Origin: Valencia hispanica
Lineage: Eukaryota; Chordata; Actinopteri; Cyprinodontiformes; Valenciidae
Reading direction: 5' to 3'
NCBI GenBank assembly: GCA_963556495.2
Contig: OY747723.1
Coordinates: forward strand, 11,750,501 to 11,814,500
Length of the DNA stretch: 64,000 bases
Every line of letters starts with the position of its first letter. Positions within the stretch are counted from its first letter, which is position 1. Of this stretch, positions 35,850 to 48,400 are shown piece after piece. The notes beneath the pieces are model-generated. The model was given only the letters and a program-made list of their open reading frames with translations, had not been told where the DNA came from and did not search any database. The position numbers and the translations under genes were made by a program.

Positions 35850-36557
35850 GTCATGTTTGGTTTGATTAAGGACCCAAAAGCAGCAAGAAAAACTTAAATG
35901 ATTTAATAGCAACATAACACGGAGCATGAACTTACAGAACTAAGGAGAACCAATAAATCCAGCAATGAGGAAAAACAGGAAATGGGCAGGAAGGCAGGAA
36001 CCAGACAGGGAAAAAATGACGACGAACCAGCGAGTAGTGACTGAATGAGAGCTGAATATATACTGAGGAAGGAATGAGGAAGTGAAAGAGAAGACCAATG
36101 ACCAATTAGTGAAATCAGATGCAGGTGAGGGCAATGAGTGAAACTGGGTTAGGAGCAGAGTGGCAGGGAGACAACAAGAAGGGCAAGGGAAACAGAAACT
36201 CTTAACTAGAAACTATCTAAAGATATGACTAAGGAGGACTCTAAGCGAAACTTAAGGAGACACTGGAGAACAGAAGGAAGAATTAAATGAGGAGACTATC
36301 TAGAGGAAAATAAACTAAGGAAACAAATGAGGACATAAACAAAAGGTGAAAACGTATAAGAGCAAGAAGAAACACAGAACCAAGGAAGTGCCAGAAATAA
36401 CTAATAAAGACAAGGAATAACCTAACATGATAAAACTAAATAAGGAAAACTATTAACTTGATACACAAACAGAAGGAACTAAACAAGAGAGCACCTTGGG
36501 GAAAAGAGGGTAAGCAAACGAAGTGGAAGGAAAAACTCAAAACACGGAACCTGACAG
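35850..36557. mobile_element. Purine-rich non-autonomous element
   Basis: Starts TGTCATGTTTGGTTTGATTA with ggacccaaaagcagcaag and ends ggaacctgacag. This is a layout seen in widespread fish non-coding repeats with TGTCA/TGACA ends. It lies in the right arm of the outer hAT element. Class not assigned. Confidence 0.5.
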
Positions 36558-36727
36558 CGTGTTCTTTATTAAAATTAGTTTATTAAAGAATAGCATAAAA
36601 TGCTCAGGATTGCACTTAAAATATATTTTCTATATTTCATATTTATCGATAATTATTGATATCGATCAATGTGACTTTTCTTTTTATAATTAAGCTATTT
36701 TTTATATCATCCAGCCCTAACCAGAAC

Positions 36728-38225
36728 CATTGGCTTAAAAATGAGTAAGACCCATGCTTAGAAAAACTCCAGCAGAGATGCTGCAGTGCATTTACAAGTT
36801 TCATAGAAAAGCGCAGCAATTCAGTCTCCAAAGTGGCAGCTCTGCTCTTCTCGAGCTAAAACAACAGCCTTTTCTGGAGAATAGGGACACATCTTTCGAG
36901 TAATAACAATGCAGCCTGATGTTAAATGTGAAGATAACAATTTTATACCCAGGGGGTTATTCTGTATCAGTGCTGACAAACCTGGCCTTACAAACTAGGG
37001 GTTGATTCACACTAGAACATGCTGCAGGCTAAATGCAGTACCAGTTCCCACTGTTAAATCTCAGAGAAATCAGGAAACCTACAAAACTGATTCAGTAGAC
37101 AAAATATGGATATTGTATTAATATATTTGATTATGTGTATTGCAAGAAAATGCAAAATTATACAAATACACATTTTGAATGAGCTTCAGCTGTTTATTAA
37201 TTTAACCTGTATGGGAGCAACGGGCATAGAGGAAAAGGGAATTAACGAAAACTTAAAGAAATTTCTGACCTGTTTCATCTGGTTTTGGTAAAGGGTAAAA
37301 TCATTATTCAAGATAAATGCTGAAATAGTTGATCCAATACCTTTAGAGAGATTTTTTCAAACACTTCCCAATGACAGCCCTTCACATAGAGCTGCTTGCA
37401 CATAGACAGCGGGATATTTTGAGCTCACCCCTGTTTGGTGGTGCTTAGAAATCACGCTGAGGTTGTGCAGTGCCGGTTGCTAGGTAAAAGCCAAAAACCA
37501 AAGGAAGTAGCTGATCTATTGAGGAGGCAGTTGGAACAGTGTGCAGCCTTATGTGACAGAAAAGCCCTGGCAACTACATTCACCAAGGAAGAAAAGAAGA
37601 AAGAGAACGCAATTTTATTGAAGAGCTTTAGAAGTGTAGTGAGACATTTGACCTATGACAGCTTTAAGTTTTGCTGTTGCTTTATACTGTCTTTTTTCCT
37701 ACAGTGTCGTTGAGTGACCTAAAATATTTTAAGTACTTTTGAGTCCCAATAAGTTAACTTAATTATTGTATTAAACTTTGATATCAAGCCTGTCTTTTTA
37801 ATTCCTTAGAATGAATACCTGTTTGAAACCTTGAGAATGTGAAGTTGTCAGTTGTCTTATCACACATTATTTTTTCTTATTGGGACACATCTTCTTTCTG
37901 GTGAGCTATACATATACTAACAGGAGGAGAGAAGAAAGAGAGAGAAAAGCAACACATAGAACCATGAAAGAAACCCAGCTAAATCAAAAACAAGCATTAG
38001 CCTAACAACTTGCGACATTTCAAATGTAAAAAATGGTTTTGCTCATAGTGAAAGCTGCAACGTTCTACTTCTTTGATTATACCTTCAACAATCTTCTGTC
38101 TTTGTCCCTTTTCCTCCATTTCAACAGGGAAGCCAAGCCTCCGATTAACTGGGAAATGTACTTTTTATTCCGTTAATAATTTAGTTCTGAATCCAAAGCA
38201 AAGAACCACCAAGAGATCCAAAAGA
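36728..38225. other. Intron, nothing recognised
   Basis: Unique-looking AT-rich intron to the right of the 15-kb nest. No exon 2 equivalent was seen on the minus strand. Confidence 0.4.
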
Positions 38226-38640
38226 TCAGGGGCTTCATTTATAAAACTTTGCTTTCCTTACTAAAATTGTACTTAAGCTCAACAAAAAAAAAGTTTACTC
38301 ACGCAAAGACATTTTCAAATTTCTAAGACCCTGAGTACATACATGCTTTATTAATCACATCCTTAGAAATGTGCTCCGGTGAGTTTGCTACACACCCACA
38401 TTCTGCCATAAGTGGTCAATACAAAGTACCTAATAAAGATTCTGGCTATACATCAGCCGGCTGATCTAAGGCATTTCAAGGGTAACCATGGCAACAGAGG
38501 TAGAGAAAAAGTAATTCTACTGAGACTGAAATTGATATGCTTGTGGGTGACGTTGAGGCACAGAAAAATATTTTATTTCAATCGATTGATCAATGTTTAT
38601 CTTCACAGTTAAAAGATTTTTAACTTTGGCGGAAGGCCCA
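38226..38640. mobile_element. PIF/Harbinger-like relic
   Basis: Begins ggggcttcatttataaaact, a typical Harbinger-related end. A later stretch (38485-38560) can be read with one frame change as ATEVEKK followed by EIDMLV-like text, resembling the MYB-like protein of Harbinger elements. Decayed; low certainty. Confidence 0.4.
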
Positions 38641-38819
38641 GGAAGTCATGTTGCTCAGCTCATTGAACTATCACCACTGCTTATTATAGAGAAACATCAC
38701 AACTCTTACAAGCAGAATTGAGGTATATTAGTTAAGATAAGTGATGATGACAATCTAGCATTAGGTTTGCACCTTGCTGCCTGTCTATGCTCTCCAAAGT
38801 TCAATTGAAATATCATGCT

Positions 38820-39000
38820 TAAGATGGGGACTTGAGTTTGCAACTTAGATTTGAGTCACATAGGACACAAAACAGACTTAATAACTGACTTAAATTTCTA
38901 CTCTAAATACTCAAGACTTGACTACAGACTCAAGACTTGACTTTCAAAAGTATTTATCCCATCTAAAATGGAGTAAAAGTGAGTCAGTAAGTGTATTTTG
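38820..39000. repeat. GACTTGA-rich fish repeat
   Basis: Many copies of gacttga/acttgag words, a recognised style of fish interspersed repeat with self-similar units. A related block is at 50560-50780. Confidence 0.6.
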
Positions 39001-40067
39001 TGAGTACATCATCAACACTGTCTCCTCTTAGTTTACCATGTAACAAAGAAACTGAATCTTTCAAATTGATGCCAACAGAAGTGTCATGAACTTAGGGTCA
39101 GCTAAACAGAACCTATTTATCACGGTATTACTTGATTTATTGTGTTGGGGCACTAAATGTATTACTTAAAAGGCACAGAGAGGTGCCATGTGGTGGGACT
39201 GGTGTCGCGACATTGGCCAAATACTGGTATCAAAGTTTTTCATCACATTTCCACAGCTTAAAGCCATTTTCACAAGATGTGAAAGAAAGTGACACATTTT
39301 CATAGAGAATAAAGTCACAAAGAGCTTTTCCTTGCCCACTTATCTTCTCATGTTTTTCTCATACTAACAGAACAGACCAATTAAGTTTTTTTGGTGGTTG
39401 TGCTGTGATAATCTCACACCAGCCCGATAACCAATCTCTCACCTATTGACCTCTGTAGATAGGCACCGACTTCGCTCCAAAAGAGTTAAGCACCATTTAT
39501 TCTGGGTGATTAATATTCTGTCAGTGAGTGACTAAAATCAATTCCCCATTCTGCATGCAGAGAACAATAAATAATGTATTTTGTCCTTAAAGTGACAACC
39601 TCCTTATAATTTTACTCCCCGAGGATGAAAACAGATCAAGTGTTCCCAGCACAAAATGAAAGCTCCCATAACTACAAGTCCTGGGGGATCTAATAGACTT
39701 TAGAAACCTGAGTGCACTTATAACACAAGCATGAATAAAATTGTACAATCCTGAAGTGAAACAATCCTCGACTTACTTCCTTAACTCTATCCCCAGTAGA
39801 ATATGTTTTAGTATAGGTTTTAAATGAAATAAAAACACATTTTTATCTTTTGCATTATGTGGACCTTCTGGCAGAGCCTGAAGGATAAAAAAAAAAGAAA
39901 CATTAAACATGAAAAATTCCTTACTATGCACAGTGTAAACTGTCTTGGCGCTACTGCGGAAGCTAACGCTTCTGCTCTTCCTTATCAGCCAATCACTGCC
40001 AAAGAATTTGAATGCCACTCCTGCATTGGCTGCTTTGCAAACGAGTGTCAAGTAACATTGCGCGATC
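39001..40067. other. Intron, nothing recognised
   Basis: No coding, RNA or repeat structure supported. Confidence 0.4.
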
Positions 40068-40200
40068 AGTGGTGTCCAAAGTCCTCAAGGACCAGTATCC
40101 TGCATGTTTGAGTTATTTCCCTGGTGCAACAAACCTGAAAAAAATGATGGTAAATTATTAGGCCTTTGCAGAACTTTAACATTCTGAAGAGGTAGTTGGA
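40068..40200. mobile_element. hAT MITE end fragment
   Basis: The text cagtggtgtccaaagtcctc, then ggaccagtatcctgcatg, matches the end of a common fish non-autonomous hAT family (CAGGGGTGTCCAAA type). The opposite end was not identified. Confidence 0.55.
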
Positions 40201-40653
40201 CCATTTGAATCAGCAGAGACAAAACTGAGGACAAATGGTGCCATAAAAGGCCCTGTCGGGGTGGCCCGGTGTAGTAGAGACACGCGCACACAATGAAGGT
40301 CTGGTAAAATTACTCTGAAGTTCTGATAGTGGAAACGGTTCTCATGGTCTCCAAAGAATTGGTGGCTCTTATATGAATAGCACCCTAAGGGGGTCCCTCC
40401 TTTGCCAACCAATACCCATTTTGTTGTTGAATAAAGGTTTCACAGAAAAGAAAAACTGGATCAAAGAAACCTTGATCAGTGTAGAATAATTAAATCCAGG
40501 TTTGACCAGTCCATAAATTGCTGATTGAGGTCATGATCGTGTCAATCTGACAGATTCGATGGTCAAAAACATTGAACATGATGTTTTCATAAATACAATG
40601 AAGGTTTCATGAATCTTAAGTTTAGTCACTAGTCAAGGAATTTCATTCCTGAA

Positions 40654-43102
40654 TAGGGGTGTTCCATCTTGGGTGCCTCATGATTTCGATTCGATTATGA
40701 TTCCACTGCTACAATTCGATTATAAAACGATTATTTTTATTGTATATGTTTTCCCCATTTAGGGTTATTTCCTAATTCCTTCTATGGCTAATTTCTACTC
40801 TTAAATCCATTCAGTTTCCATTGATTGAAGTATCCAAACCAACTGATGCCCTGTCTTTTGTTCATGTTAAACCACAAATAAACCAACACATGTCCAAAAT
40901 ATGTTTCATAATCATATCAAGGACATATTTTGAATGAAAAGTAATGCGAAATGTCTTTTGGCAATTTAAATATAATATAGGGTGACTGTTGAACATTGTT
41001 GATCTTGAATGTGCTCTTACACTGACTGTTGTCTAAGGGGTTGTGGTTCATTCATCTCAGGTGTTGCAAATCAATAAATGACTGCATGCCCCTGTGTGTG
41101 ATGATGCCAGTCAAACCAAACCCGATGGCTATGAGTTTATTCCTCCGTCATGTTTTAGTCGGCATTCTACCCTTTAAACTGCGATGGCATCTTCAACAGT
41201 GACCCTATGTTGATTTGCATAAAAGAGGAATCTTGGTCCAATCCTTAAACACAATCATATTTTGTCTACTTAAAAAAGACTTTTGACTTACATATTTAAC
41301 GTGTTCCTGCTCTATGTGGTTAAAAAGAAAAATTAAATAAACTTCAGATCAGCTTTTACAAGTCAATCATTACAGAAATGGCTTTAAAATCTAAATAGAA
41401 ATAATTAATCTTCTTTATAAGAAAATAAACCTATAACAATAATAGCTCCCTTTCTAAGTCATACAGGACAAAAATTACACAAAAATCTGAAATTATATTC
41501 TGAGAAAATATTATTTTTCTATTCAAAGTAATAGAAAATAAAAAGCAGCATTCCCCCAAAGACACTTAAAGGAGTCATAACCTAGTATTATCTTGGATAC
41601 CACGCTCTATTGTAGTATTTCAGGCCCTTCTAAAAAAGAAAAGTCGAGAAAAAATAAACACAGAGCTCCTCTGACCCTTATTTCTGAAGGCATTATTGTC
41701 TCGCGAGATCTGATGCGATACTTTGGCTGTCGTGGACGAGCATTGTAATAATGCAAATGAGGGACGCGTTGATAGGTGGCAGGAAGGAGAGGGGTTGACA
41801 CCGCAGGTAACCCCTCAGCATATCTAACCCATGTCTACTACTCCCGCTAGCATACAATAGCCACATTAGCAGTTAGCTGCTGTTTGTTACACACAGCAGA
41901 GCAATAAAAACACAGCCTTAATGTTTCAAATGCAGGCAAGTCTCTTATTGTTGGAATGGCCCCTTTGAGTGGAGTTCGTACTTCAAATCGGTGATTTGTC
42001 GGTCGTGAACGAACCGGCTCTAAGAGCTAACCCTTTGAAGTGAATGATGGGAGACGGCTCGTAATTGGGAAACGTTTTTTTTTTTTTATTCCCCCACCCC
42101 CCTACATTTGGTAGACATCGTTTTGCATTAATTTTGGTAATAAATACACTTTAAGTAACAGAAAATCTGAGGAGCATAAAGAGCCAGATCTTTATGGTGA
42201 GTCAAGCCAAAAGAACTGGCTCTCCAAAAAGAGCTGGAATTCCCATTACTAGAATTCAGTAATGGCGGCGCTTGACTGAATATGAGGGAGAGAGGAGCGA
42301 GGGGGAGAAGGGAGAGAGGGAGAGGGGCTTCCTGCAGCATAGGTAGGTCTGCGATGTCTACATATGGTATATCCTGCGCCGACTTGACGTCAAGTCGGCC
42401 AGAAATTAAAACCACGTATTTGAGTGCGCGTGCACGTGGGCTGGTTGACGAACCCAGGGGTAAACAAACGCTTCACTTTTAACTATCGGCAACATACATT
42501 TTTTCTCATGGAAAAGTGAAAATTACAGGTAATGACTCCTTTAAAGTGTATACTCCAGTCTTAGTTTTTTACCGCTGTCAATTTAATACAGAACTCTAAC
42601 TCTGCAGTGTTTTCAGTTTTTGCCTCAGTTTGACCAATGGGATGTTTGCCACCTGTCATACACAGAAACTAATCTGCCAGCTATGAGTACAGTGCTATCC
42701 GCCACACATTAGTTGTGACCATAAGGGAATGAAAGAAATTTCCTTCGTGTTTCATACTTAAAGCTACACTTGCGCTGTCGACTGGTAAACATGAGCGACT
42801 CTGAGCTGCGCTTGAAGAGGACGCCCCGGACAGCACCAAAAAAGTGGAAACGTCCAGGGAAAAGAAGATGTTGCTGCTAGTATGATACACAACAACACAG
42901 ATGCTTCTTTCACAACTAAAGTGCAAAATATTTGCTGAATTTTGTAAATTTTGCGCTGCATGGCTGAAACACTATGTTCCGCCCGTCTGTCCCCTAAAAA
43001 TGTCCGTGCAGTATGCCGGACTTTTGTTTTTCACATTTAATTATGATGGGAAAGAATCGATTGTTGAACACTTTTGAATCGCTATGAATCTGCACACCCC
43101 TA
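40654..43102. mobile_element. hAT-type element, 2.45 kb, with a nested element
   Basis: The left end TAGGGGTGTTCCATC and right end CTGCACACCCCTA are short inverted repeats. Flanking octamers TTCCTGAA (40646-40653) and CTTCTGAA (43103-43110) match at 6 of 8. Both subterminal regions carry tcgattat/atcgatt-type words. It is interrupted by the element at 41567-42545. No transposase frame seen. Confidence 0.7.
41567..42545. mobile_element. DNA element with AAAGGAGTCAT termini
   Basis: The left end TTAAAGGAGTCATAACCT and right end AGGTAATGACTCCTTTAA are inverted repeats about 980 bp apart. A truncated family member is at 16755-16930. The interior is CpG-richer than its surroundings and carries TCTCGCGAGA (41699-41708) and the octamer ATGCAAAT (41751-41758). 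No transposase, and the duplication is ambiguous (TTA or TAA). Confidence 0.7.
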
Positions 43103-43859
43103 CTTCTGAACAACATGTTATAGAAAACTTCTGTAACATTTTTTTTTTTATTTCTGAGTGGTTGTACCATCCCCTGATTGTATGTCGCACCATGCAGTGA
43201 GTCATTTCATCCGTATCAAAAACTCCCACTGCTTTGAATGGTAATTCAGTCTTTGTGTTAACTGAAGATCCTTTAATCTTAGTATTTCTTGGGTTTTTCA
43301 TCCTCATAATGACAGAAAACTGACAAACATGCACAAATCTCAACTATTCAATGTAAGAAAATACTAGTGAGATAAGTCTTGAGTGTTTTTCGGAATATGT
43401 TTGGGGGATTTAACTGTAAATCTTATATTTTTCATGGATAAGGTTAAGGTATACTTGAAATAAATACATTGTTTTTATTTCTATTCCATGTTTTGCTGCT
43501 CCTGTAGGCTCAGATACCCTACATCTGATTCCCACTGCTACTGTGTAGAACACCTTAACCTTGTAAGTATAGCTACTATTTGTGTTTTTTTTACAATCAT
43601 CACCCACACTCACCAGCAGCTTGAGTTAGGCTGCCTGCCTCATAATTTCCGCAGCTATCCAACCCTCTTGTGGAATCTTTTTTTTTTTACTATGCTGTCT
43701 GAAATGTCAAAACCTTATGTCTACAGGTACTCAGGCACCACATGAGATTTACTGGTTGTTTGAGCACCAGGAGCAATTAAGAACTGTATCTAACTGGTAA
43801 AATTTCCACATACTGATTTTAATATATTCTTAAAAAGCCCCCATCCTTCCAGTTTTATA
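43103..43859. other. Intron, nothing recognised
   Basis: No supported feature. Confidence 0.4.
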
Positions 43860-44820
43860 GCTGTTTGCTCCTGTTCAGGGTCACAAAGAGGCTGGTGTGT
43901 ATCTCTAGTAGTCCTTAGGTAAAAGGTGTGAACACCCTTAAAGTTTGACAGTCCATCATGGGAAACACAAACATACCAAAGACAGCCAGTCACACACTCA
44001 TAACTAAAGGGAATTTAAAATCTCCAGTTAACATGCAAGTTTTATGGATTGTGGCAGGAAACCGGAATACCCAGAGGAAGTCTAGACAAGCACTAACAAG
44101 AACAGGTGTATCAGGATTGTGGGCTGTTTGTCTCTGTTTGGTTAACATGCTTATACAGGTATCCACCAGAGGGTGTAGTGAAGACTGGAGCTGCAGCTCC
44201 AACAGCTCCGCTGGAGGGCAGTTCCTACACACACCTGCTTCTCATCAAGGATTGTGACCTGCTGGATAAAAAGGAGCTGGCTGCCAGTCACTCAACGCCT
44301 GAATGTTAACCAATGTGGTAACGCTGAGCTTCTTGTGTTTCATGTTTCACGCTTCTCTCTCTAAAATTAATATTTTCCTGTGTCTCCGTTCCAAGGTTTC
44401 CCTCAGTGGAGCTTCCTAGACCTGATCCTTCATGTTCAGTTACTGATCTACTTGTGTCTATTACGCTCGTGAAATAACTTCTGGATCATCAACTTCGGAC
44501 TTGCAGCACTCAAGCTCCACTTATTCTGCACCTCCTCAATCCACCAACCTGTCTCCACTTCCTGGATCAGCAAACAGAGCAACAGCTTCCAATCCACTCA
44601 CCCTCTCTGGTTGAAAACCTCTCCATCTACACTAAGACATTTCCTCAGTATTTCAGATCATCCATTCATTCTCATATATCCTCTGCTTCCCCTCAGTCTT
44701 CCTAATTCCCCTGTGCCGTTTGATTTTCCCTGGACCAAAACCTGCACAATATTCCTTGTTTCAAAAAACCTTTTAACAATTCATTGTTCTTCTGAGTGGT
44801 TTTCTGCATGTGGGTCAGAT
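43860..44820 (+). mobile_element. Composite of fish interspersed repeats
   Basis: 43920-44090 has the familiar repeat text acagtccatcatgggaaaca, gcacactcataactaaaggg and ggattgtggcaggaaacc. 44100-44820 looks like a separate element: a TATA-like ggataaaaaggag near 44265, then a C/T-rich body, ending ctgcatgtgggtcag. No coding capacity; class unassigned. Confidence 0.45.
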
Positions 44821-46108
44821 CGCTAAACAAAAATATGACAAGGTGGCAACATTATATCTATTTTATTTGGCTTGGGATTTATTTATTGGGATTGCAAAGT
44901 GGAAGGACAGTATTTGTGATTTTTAAACTTCCTGTAAAAGATGAACCTCCTCCTCGGTATCAAATTTGTTGCGGCCTCCAACTTGTTTGTGCTTCTTGTT
45001 TTTGTTTTCGCCCCCAGGCATTTTCACATCACCTCCATTTAAATGAGAGTTGAAAATGAGTGTTGAATATATCAAATTTAATATAACATTGAAGCTTAGG
45101 GTTACAATGTGACAAACAATGTTTATGGGCTTTTAGTTATTTTCTTTGTGCACCTGCATATTCAGCTACTTATAAAGTTGGAGACATTTTCATCAGATGC
45201 CTGAATTAACATTACCTCAAAAAATAAGAATGTACTGAAGAGTAAATATGTAAATTGAAAATATAAAAAAATAAAGACCATCTTTTTTACAAAGTGAAGA
45301 AAACTGTGTATCACTTTATCTGAAAGGCCAAATCGGTATAGTTAGTATGCTGTCCATCCTCCATGTCAGATAAAACCTTGCGGCAAGCAACAAAAATAAA
45401 TGGAAAGCAGTGATGTTATAAAAAAAATCCTGCTTCTGTAATTGAATTTTCCAGCAGAACATCATGGATAACCGAACTCTAAATTACAAAGAGAAAAACA
45501 AATGAGATGCTACCTGCGCAATGTCATCAGAGGACAAATAAAGAATGCACAACACTCTTCCTTCCATAAATGAGCAGATTTCGCTTGGATAACAGCAAAC
45601 TTAGGAGACAGGATTGTAAGTAGTCACTACAGATACAAATGGTTGCTGTCTTTTTGTTGGTCACATGGGACATTTGTTGTTTGTCTAAGCTATGGAATTC
45701 TGATGACTCATGAGCAATAAAAATCTATTTACCACAAGTGCAAACACAATTCCTATCTGAATTATTTAACATAAGCAAGGGAGAGTGGACCTTTGAAAGC
45801 TTTTCAGCTATCATACTATTCTGGTCTCATTATTAGATATTTTTCAAACATCTGTCATAAAACTTGGATATCAACAAAAACTGCGCAAAAACATTGATTA
45901 TAGAACAATATGATGCCTAACAAAGTTGAAAAAGGCTAACATTTTTCTTGCAGTTAACCTCTGAAAAACAAAATGGATGCATTACATTGTTTTTAGGGGT
46001 ATCAAAGGTAGGTGTTTGTGTGGGGGGGCATGCATGTTCTATTTCACAACCATGCAGTAGTTTGTGTTGGTCTTTCATATAGAATCTAAATGAAATATGA
46101 AGCGAATA
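44821..46108. other. Intron with small Tc1-like scraps
   Basis: Two short pieces (about 45085-45120 and 46050-46100) resemble Tc1 subterminal text (acattgaagcttagggttac; gtttgtgttggtctttcata). Otherwise nothing recognised. Confidence 0.4.
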
Positions 46109-46656
46109 TATGGAAGCGTATGTGTAACATAAATAAAATTAAAATGCATTTGCAGAAATGCTTTTTCATTTTCTAAATCTAGCTGCTATTTTTGACTCAT
46201 AAATAAAATTAAAAATAAATAACCCAAATTGCTTTTTCATTTTACAATTCAACATTGCTCATTCTGTAACTTAATTAAAATGAAATAGAAAAGGACATTT
46301 AAGATTTAATTTTCAAATTGCACCCCAGCAAAACAGTAACAAAATTCAATTTGAAATGTCAAAGTTGAAAATTAAAATGCATTAGCAGAAATGCATTTTC
46401 ATTTTCTAAATACAAATGCCCCTTTTGACTCATAAATAAAATTAAAAAAGAAATCATCCAAACTGCTTTTTCATTTTACAATTCAACATTGCTCGTTCTG
46501 TAACTTAATTAAAACGATAAAGAAAATTATATTGCTTTTTCGTTTTCAAACTTCCCGCCGCAAAAAGTGTAACATATTTCAAAGTGGATTCGCAATCCCA
46601 CACGGCGCAGGAGAATGACGTCAGGGCATTGCGAGAAGATTTCTGTTCCAGCAACA

Positions 46657-46704
46657 ATGGCGGATGAAGCTGGAGACAGAGCAAGCGAAGAGTACAGTTT
46701 TAAA
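46657..46704 (+). CDS. Possible first exon inside the long-TIR element
   Basis: ATG in a good context (acaATGG) directly inside the left inverted repeat, reading MADEAGDRASEEYSFK. It is followed by AAAT/gtaagt, a consensus splice donor. The short acidic start followed by a donor suggests the first exon of a multi-exon protein, perhaps element-encoded. No downstream exon with a recognisable domain was found. Speculative. Confidence 0.35.
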
Positions 46705-47369
46705 TGTAAGTTTAGTAAAATCTGGCGGTACAAAAATGTTAAACTTAACGCGGTTGTGTTATTTGGCTTTTGTTGTTAGTATAGACATGTATTATAATAT
46801 AATATTATTATTATTTGTAAATTATCGCCCATAAACGAGCTCCTATGTTGGTCTAATGGTTCTCCGTCTATTGCCCCGCTTATGTACAGCTTATTTTGGG
46901 TTTTGCAAAGGGGAAAAAAAACGACTTCTTTTAGGGGAAATTATTACCTCTTTACCGGGGCAAAATTGGGCCACGGTGGCATGGAGGTAGAAGAATAAAT
47001 TACAGCCTCAAAAACCTCATAACCTGTATTCTTAGTATGTGATCTCTTGTGTTCTGCTGTAAAAACTATAGTTTTGAATTCACAAATAACACAGTTGCCA
47101 TGTTCCTCATCTGCACTTATTTTCTATCTATTTTATAAATACAATTATGGTAAATCTGGAGGGGAATGTCACCCATTGTTGGGCAAAAACAAATGAGATT
47201 ATTTTTGTAATGAAAAAGTACTGTATGTGCATGTGCAGAAGTGCATCAATACATAACTTATGACTGATCATGTTAATAAATAGAGATTTGCTACAAGTTT
47301 TTGTGTTGCTTTTTTTGTAAACTGTGTATTGATTTCTTGTTTAGGACATGAGGAATCAAAGGGAGGCAG

Positions 47370-47458
47370 AGGAGAGGAGAGGAGAGGAGAGGAGAGGAGA
47401 GGAGAGGAGAGGAGAGGAGAGGAGAGGAGAGGAGAGGAGAGGAGAGGAGAGGAGAGGA
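47370..47458. repeat. (GGAGA)n pentanucleotide microsatellite
   Basis: About 18 nearly perfect GGAGA units. The open frame across it (Gly-Glu-Glu-Arg-Arg repeats) is a by-product of the repeat. Confidence 0.98.
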
Positions 47459-47943
47459 AGGACCGGATGGATCACTGTTTTCTGTTTGTCAATTTATGTT
47501 TTTGTCACTTTGGTTATTTAGTTGTTCCATGGTTGTTATAAATAAATTGATTAAAACAAATCTGAAATATAATTGTCATTTTACTAACAGTTGCATTGAA
47601 TTTTTAATGGTATGAACATTTAAATGACTATTGAAATGAAATAACAAAAATTGACATTAGGATAAATTATTGTGTAGTTATTTATAGTTACTCATGCAGG
47701 ATTAACCTGAATGAGCTCTTCCTGGGCCGTTCTTTAAGCTTTATTAGAATGAACAGGCTGAATAAAGCTCAGAGATGTGGATGGAGTTATCCAGCTGAAA
47801 CCTGTGGGTGGTATTTTCTGGTTGACGAGGGGAACATCATTTAGGTTGGTCTGCAGAGAAGGCTTCGGGTAGCTTCTTTGCACTGTTCTTTGCGCTGCGT
47901 CGTCCAGGGCTGGCTTAATAGACTGCTGCCACATCACTAAGAC

Positions 47944-48126
47944 GTGTTCAGAAGACAGTTTGTCCCACCGGAGAACACCACTGAGTTCTCCAAACCAGCC
48001 TCATCCTCAGCTACATCATCTTCAAGCTCATCCCCAGGTGCCACAATGTCACCAGCACTGAGGCAGATGCAGAGAAGAGCTCATGCTGTTATGACCCGCA
48101 ATGGTGTAAAAAACATAAAAATGTAA
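47944..48126 (+). CDS. Ser-rich open frame inside the long-TIR element
   Basis: A 60-residue frame with FVPPENTTEFSKPASSSATS, a serine run, and MSPALRQMQRRAHAVMTRN before its stop. Composition is less random than neighbouring frames, and it could be a last exon. The opposite strand also has a 67-residue frame at 47937-47734. Neither has a recognised domain. Confidence 0.2.
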   Translation: MFRRQFVPPENTTEFSKPASSSATSSSSSSPGATMSPALRQMQRRAHAVMTRNGVKNIKM

Positions 48127-48302
48127 AGTTATTGTTGCACTGGTTGTTTAAAAAAATCTATTCATTCTATTTATTCAGAAAGTGCCGATTAGCAAGACAT
48201 CACATAGTAAGAAAAAAACTATATATTCAATTCAATTTGGCACACAATTTTGTTTTTAAATCGACTGAATATTAGAAACATTTTATGTAATATTTAATTA
48301 TT

Positions 48303-48338
48303 TATATAACTATATATAACTATATATATATATATATA

Positions 48339-48397
<59 letters not shown>
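48303..48397. repeat. (TA)n microsatellite
   Basis: A TA run with ACTATA interruptions, inside the long-TIR element. Confidence 0.97.

Positions 48398-48400
<3 letters not shown>

Noticed and set aside
47329..47541. Gly-Glu-Arg-rich protein
   Set aside because: Product of the GGAGA microsatellite.
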